From JAIVJN01 sp036732565 (GTDB lineage: Bacteria; Acidobacteriota; Vicinamibacteria; Vicinamibacterales; UBA2999): DNA of 8,394 nt. The position numbers and the translations under genes were made by a program. The stretch covers positions 1 to 8,394 of the forward strand of contig DAINCF010000309.1 in NCBI GenBank assembly GCA_036732565.1, in the 5' to 3' direction. The notes beneath the pieces were generated by a model that saw only the letters and a list, made by a program, of their open reading frames with translations, was not told the DNA's origin and did no database searches. Positions 6,482 through 8,394 of this stretch are shown in pieces; within the stretch, counting starts at the first letter, position 1; the number at the start of each line of letters is the position of its first letter.

Positions 6482-6504
6482 GGGCTGTTCCGTAGGAACG
6501 GCCC
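6482..6504. terminator. Strong hairpin between the ligase and DUF72 genes, possible terminator
   Basis: GGGCTGTTCC (6482-6491) pairs with GGAACGGCCC (6495-6504) over 10 base pairs, one a G-U wobble, with a GTA loop. It lies about 60 nt after the ligase stop and 60 nt before the DUF72 start. No T-run follows, so it is not a canonical intrinsic terminator; it could be a Rho-independent terminator without a U-tract, an mRNA stabiliser, or a regulator-binding palindrome. The rest of the 143-nt gap (6424-6566) shows nothing else recognisable apart from the -10-like hexamer at 6551. Confidence 0.4.
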
Positions 6505-6550
6505 GTAAACTGCTCTCCGAGCTCTCGGCAGGTGGCAGTGATTCTGCTGA

Positions 6551-6556
6551 TACGCT
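6551..6556 (+). promoter_or_regulatory. -10-like hexamer upstream of the DUF72 gene
   Basis: TACGCT, preceded by TGCTGA, lies 10 nt before the ATG at 6567. No clear -35 box is seen and no Shine-Dalgarno sequence stands between it and the start. It would give a leader of only a few nucleotides. The call rests mainly on the same arrangement recurring before other genes in the window. Confidence 0.3.
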
Positions 6557-6566
6557 CCATTGAACC

Positions 6567-7481
6567 ATGGCCGCCATTCGCATCGGCACGTCCGGCTGGA
6601 ACTATCCAAGTGGTCCGGGCACGTGGAACGGTGTGTTCTACCCGAAGCCGCGTCCGCGCGGGTTCGACGAGCTGCGCTTCTATGCCGAGCGCTTCGACAC
6701 GGTCGAGATCAACTCGACGTTCTACGGACAACCTCGCGCGGAGGTCTCGCGAACCTGGGCGGAGCGCACACCACAGGATTTCGATTTCGCCTTGAAGCTG
6801 TACCAGAAGTTCACGCATCCCAAGATGTTCAAGGCGCGCGAGCTCGCCAAGACACCGCGCGCGGAAGGGACCCTCCTCGACTGGCTCGCGACGGTGACCG
6901 AGAGCGACATCGACGAGTTCAAGACGGGGATCGAGCCGCTGGCGGCCGCCGGCAAGGTTGGGGCGCTGCTGGCGCAATTCCCGGCGAGCTTCAAATACGC
7001 GGCCGAGACCGTCGACTACCTCGACGCGTTGCTGCGCGCCTTCGACGAGTACCCCGTCGCCGTGGAGCTGCGGCATCGCAGCTGGAGCGATCACGCCGCC
7101 GACACCATCGGTCTGCTCAACGCGCACGGCGCCGCCTTCGTGCAGATCGACGAGCCGAAGTTCCGGACCTCGATCCGACAGAATCAGCTGCCGAACATCA
7201 CCGGCTTCTATTACCTGCGCCTCCACGGCAGGAACGCGAAGCAGTGGTGGCACCACGAGCACAAAGACGATCGCTACAACTACCAATACTCAGACGATGA
7301 GCTGCAGGAGTTCGCGGAAACGCTGACGGCCGTACAACGGCTCGTGAAGAAAGACGCTCGCGCTTACTTGAACAACCACTATTCCGCCAAATCGATCGCC
7401 AATGCCGTGGCGTTGCGGCAGATGGTTGGAATCCCAGCGAAAGCCGCGCGCTCCAAAGCGCGAGCATCGTCAAGAACCTGA
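6567..7481 (+). CDS. DUF72 family protein (YecE-like)
   Basis: This 304-residue protein belongs to the DUF72 family, predicted to form a TIM-barrel; its reaction is not established. Family hallmarks are the N-terminal IGTSGWNYPSG (6-16) and VFYP (23-26), then FDTVEINSTFYGQP (43-56), FALKLYQKFTH (74-84), LLAQFPASFK (134-143), VAVELRHRSW (164-173), FVQIDEP (191-197), YYLRLHGR (215-222) and AYLNNHYSAKSIANA (266-280). The conserved acidic and His residues in these blocks (E48, E168, D195, H220, N269/N270) line up where a barrel active site would be. Length is usual for the longer members. The ATG directly precedes the conserved IRIGTSGW, so the start is firm. The last ~14 residues are Ala/Arg/Ser/Lys-rich and look like an unstructured basic tail. 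It follows a DNA ligase on the same strand after 143 nt and converges with the fibronectin protein. Confidence 0.93.
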   Translation: MAAIRIGTSGWNYPSGPGTWNGVFYPKPRPRGFDELRFYAERFDTVEINSTFYGQPRAEVSRTWAERTPQDFDFALKLYQKFTHPKMFKARELAKTPRAEGTLLDWLATVTESDIDEFKTGIEPLAAAGKVGALLAQFPASFKYAAETVDYLDALLRAFDEYPVAVELRHRSWSDHAADTIGLLNAHGAAFVQIDEPKFRTSIRQNQLPNITGFYYLRLHGRNAKQWWHHEHKDDRYNYQYSDDELQEFAETLTAVQRLVKKDARAYLNNHYSAKSIANAVALRQMVGIPAKAARSKARASSRT

Positions 7482-7531
7482 GCCCGAACGATCGTCGAAC
7501 CATTGCATAAGCCACACCTGCGCGCGATTCG

Positions 7532-8394
7532 CTACGGCACGACGATCGTCTGTACCTGTGTCGCACCGCCAGCGCCGCACATGTTCATCCCCTGCAGGCT
7601 GAGGTGATAGGTGCCACGTCCCGCGATGGCCGCGACCTCGTCGCCCGACAGCGGCAGACTGCCGGCCACTGCGCCCGACACATGGAGAACGTAACCCCCA
7701 GGCGCGGCGCCGGTCGTGGGCGCATCCCAGAGGATGCGGACGATGTTGCCGATGTTGTACGCGAGGAAGTTGGCCGGTGGCCCGGGCACGCCGGTGCATC
7801 CGCCTGGGAAAGTCAACGTGACGGAGTTGGAGGGCGGACTGCTGCCTCCAGCATTCAGTGCACGGACCGCCAGCGTGTAAGTGCCGGCGGGAACACCCGG
7901 CACCGAGAAGCCTTCAGACAAACCGAACGGGACGCTGCCGGTGACGCTGCCCGTGACGTCGAGTGCCATCGACGTGGGCGCGCCACCATCGAACGTGTTC
8001 CTCCACGCCAGCGTGATCGTGTCGCCGCTGACGAGGCCGGTCAGGTGCGCCGGCGGTGATGGCGGGCTCGGCGCGTCGACGAACACGCGAATCTCGTTCG
8101 AGGCCACGCTTCGGCTTCCGCCGGCGAGCGCGTGCACGCGCAGGTAAAACGCGCCGGGTGGCGCGGTGAACGTCAGCGCGGGGGCGACGTGGCCGAGCTG
8201 AAGGCTCGCGAGTACCTGCCCCGGCACGAGGCCGCCATCGATCACGTAGTCGGTCGGCGCCGGCCCTTGCGCGGGCGGCATCCAGCGCAGCGTGACGAGG
8301 TTGCCGGCGATTGACGAGGCATATAGTCCGGCCGGTGGCTGCACGGCTGTGTGCGGTCCCGGTGCGGGCGGTGGCCCTGGCACCACAGGCGGCT
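7532..8394 (-). CDS. Fibronectin type III repeat protein, C-terminal part (5' end outside window)
   Basis: The frame is open to the right edge, so only the last ~286 residues are seen; the GTG at 8386 is an internal codon. Three fibronectin type III-like beta-sandwich repeats are visible (numbered from that GTG): about 14-103, 108-193 and 202-284. Each begins with a PPAxL/PPANF-type strand and carries a Trp in the B/C strand region (LRWMPP, LAWRNT, RILWDAP), a Tyr in the F strand (FYLRVHALAGG, TYTLAVRALNAGG, TYHLSLQGMNMCG) and a final SNxV/QVQT strand. Proline-rich linkers (GPPPAPGP, PSPPSPP) separate them. Such repeats are extracellular binding or spacer modules. Two cysteines (C197 and C270) flank or sit in the last repeat and could form a disulfide, fitting export. 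No membrane anchor or sorting signal follows; the protein stops right after the third repeat. The N-terminal, possibly catalytic, part is not visible. Confidence 0.85.
   Translation of the reverse strand, partial: PPVVPGPPPAPGPHTAVQPPAGLYASSIAGNLVTLRWMPPAQGPAPTDYVIDGGLVPGQVLASLQLGHVAPALTFTAPPGAFYLRVHALAGGSRSVASNEIRVFVDAPSPPSPPAHLTGLVSGDTITLAWRNTFDGGAPTSMALDVTGSVTGSVPFGLSEGFSVPGVPAGTYTLAVRALNAGGSSPPSNSVTLTFPGGCTGVPGPPANFLAYNIGNIVRILWDAPTTGAAPGGYVLHVSGAVAGSLPLSGDEVAAIAGRGTYHLSLQGMNMCGAGGATQVQTIVVP
7931..7954. repeat. Two-copy 12-bp tandem repeat in the fibronectin gene
   Basis: GACGCTGCCGGT (7931-7942) is followed directly by GACGCTGCCCGT (7943-7954), 11 of 12 identical, with GACG starting a third partial copy. 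On the coding (minus) strand this encodes VTGSVTGSV in the middle repeat. It looks like a small slippage duplication within a loop-rich beta domain; it has no wider significance that I can see. Confidence 0.55.

Noticed and set aside
6474..7286. Minus-strand open frame of 270 codons opposite the DUF72 gene
   Set aside because: Complement of a well-conserved DUF72 coding frame; its translation shows no recognised motif.
7448..7463. CGCGCT-CCAA-AGCGCG hairpin near the end of the DUF72 gene as a terminator
   Set aside because: The stem is only 6 bp, it lies inside the coding sequence and no T-run follows; such structures are common in GC-rich coding DNA.

Overview
The window is a GC-rich, densely coded bacterial stretch. 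It holds seven loci, all intact enough to read except one membrane glycosyltransferase split by a frameshift. The gene families, the dispersed 'CCACGAAGACACGAAGA'-type repeat between genes, the secreted fibronectin type III protein and the near absence of Shine-Dalgarno sequences all fit an environmental Acidobacteriota genome, perhaps Vicinamibacteria. That placement is inference; there is no rRNA or marker gene here.

Layout. 1-334 (+): the C-terminal part of a YgjP/SprT-like zinc metallopeptidase with an HELMH motif, cut by the window edge. 346-468: an imperfect inverted repeat between two convergent genes. 444-1786 (-): a GT-C type polytopic glycosyltransferase, read in two overlapping pieces (833-1786 and 444-881) because one base is missing near 858-869; a 28-bp palindrome sits inside its coding sequence at 1238-1265. 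1834-4283 (+): a two-gene ABC transporter operon, an ATPase overlapping by 4 nt a permease with a large soluble C-terminal region. 4308-5426 (+): an OafA/YrhL-type acyltransferase. 5443-6423 (+): a stand-alone ATP-dependent DNA ligase of the LigD ligase-domain type. 6567-7481 (+): a DUF72 (YecE-like) protein. 7532-8394 (-): the C-terminal part of a secreted-type protein with fibronectin type III repeats, cut by the right edge. No gap between genes exceeds 300 nt.

How the genes relate. The ABC ATPase and permease clearly work together. The glycosyltransferase and the acyltransferase are both membrane enzymes of the kind that build or decorate surface glycans, but nothing ties them directly. 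The ligase and DUF72 gene are neighbours on the same strand; a DNA-repair link is only a guess. Several starts are preceded within 3-12 nt by a TAnnnT hexamer resembling a -10 box, which suggests short-leader or leaderless transcripts.

No clear defence system, prophage, CRISPR array, RNA gene or insertion sequence was found. The most interesting structures are small: the in-frame palindrome, the intergenic inverted repeat that supplies a neighbouring gene's stop codon, and the frameshift.
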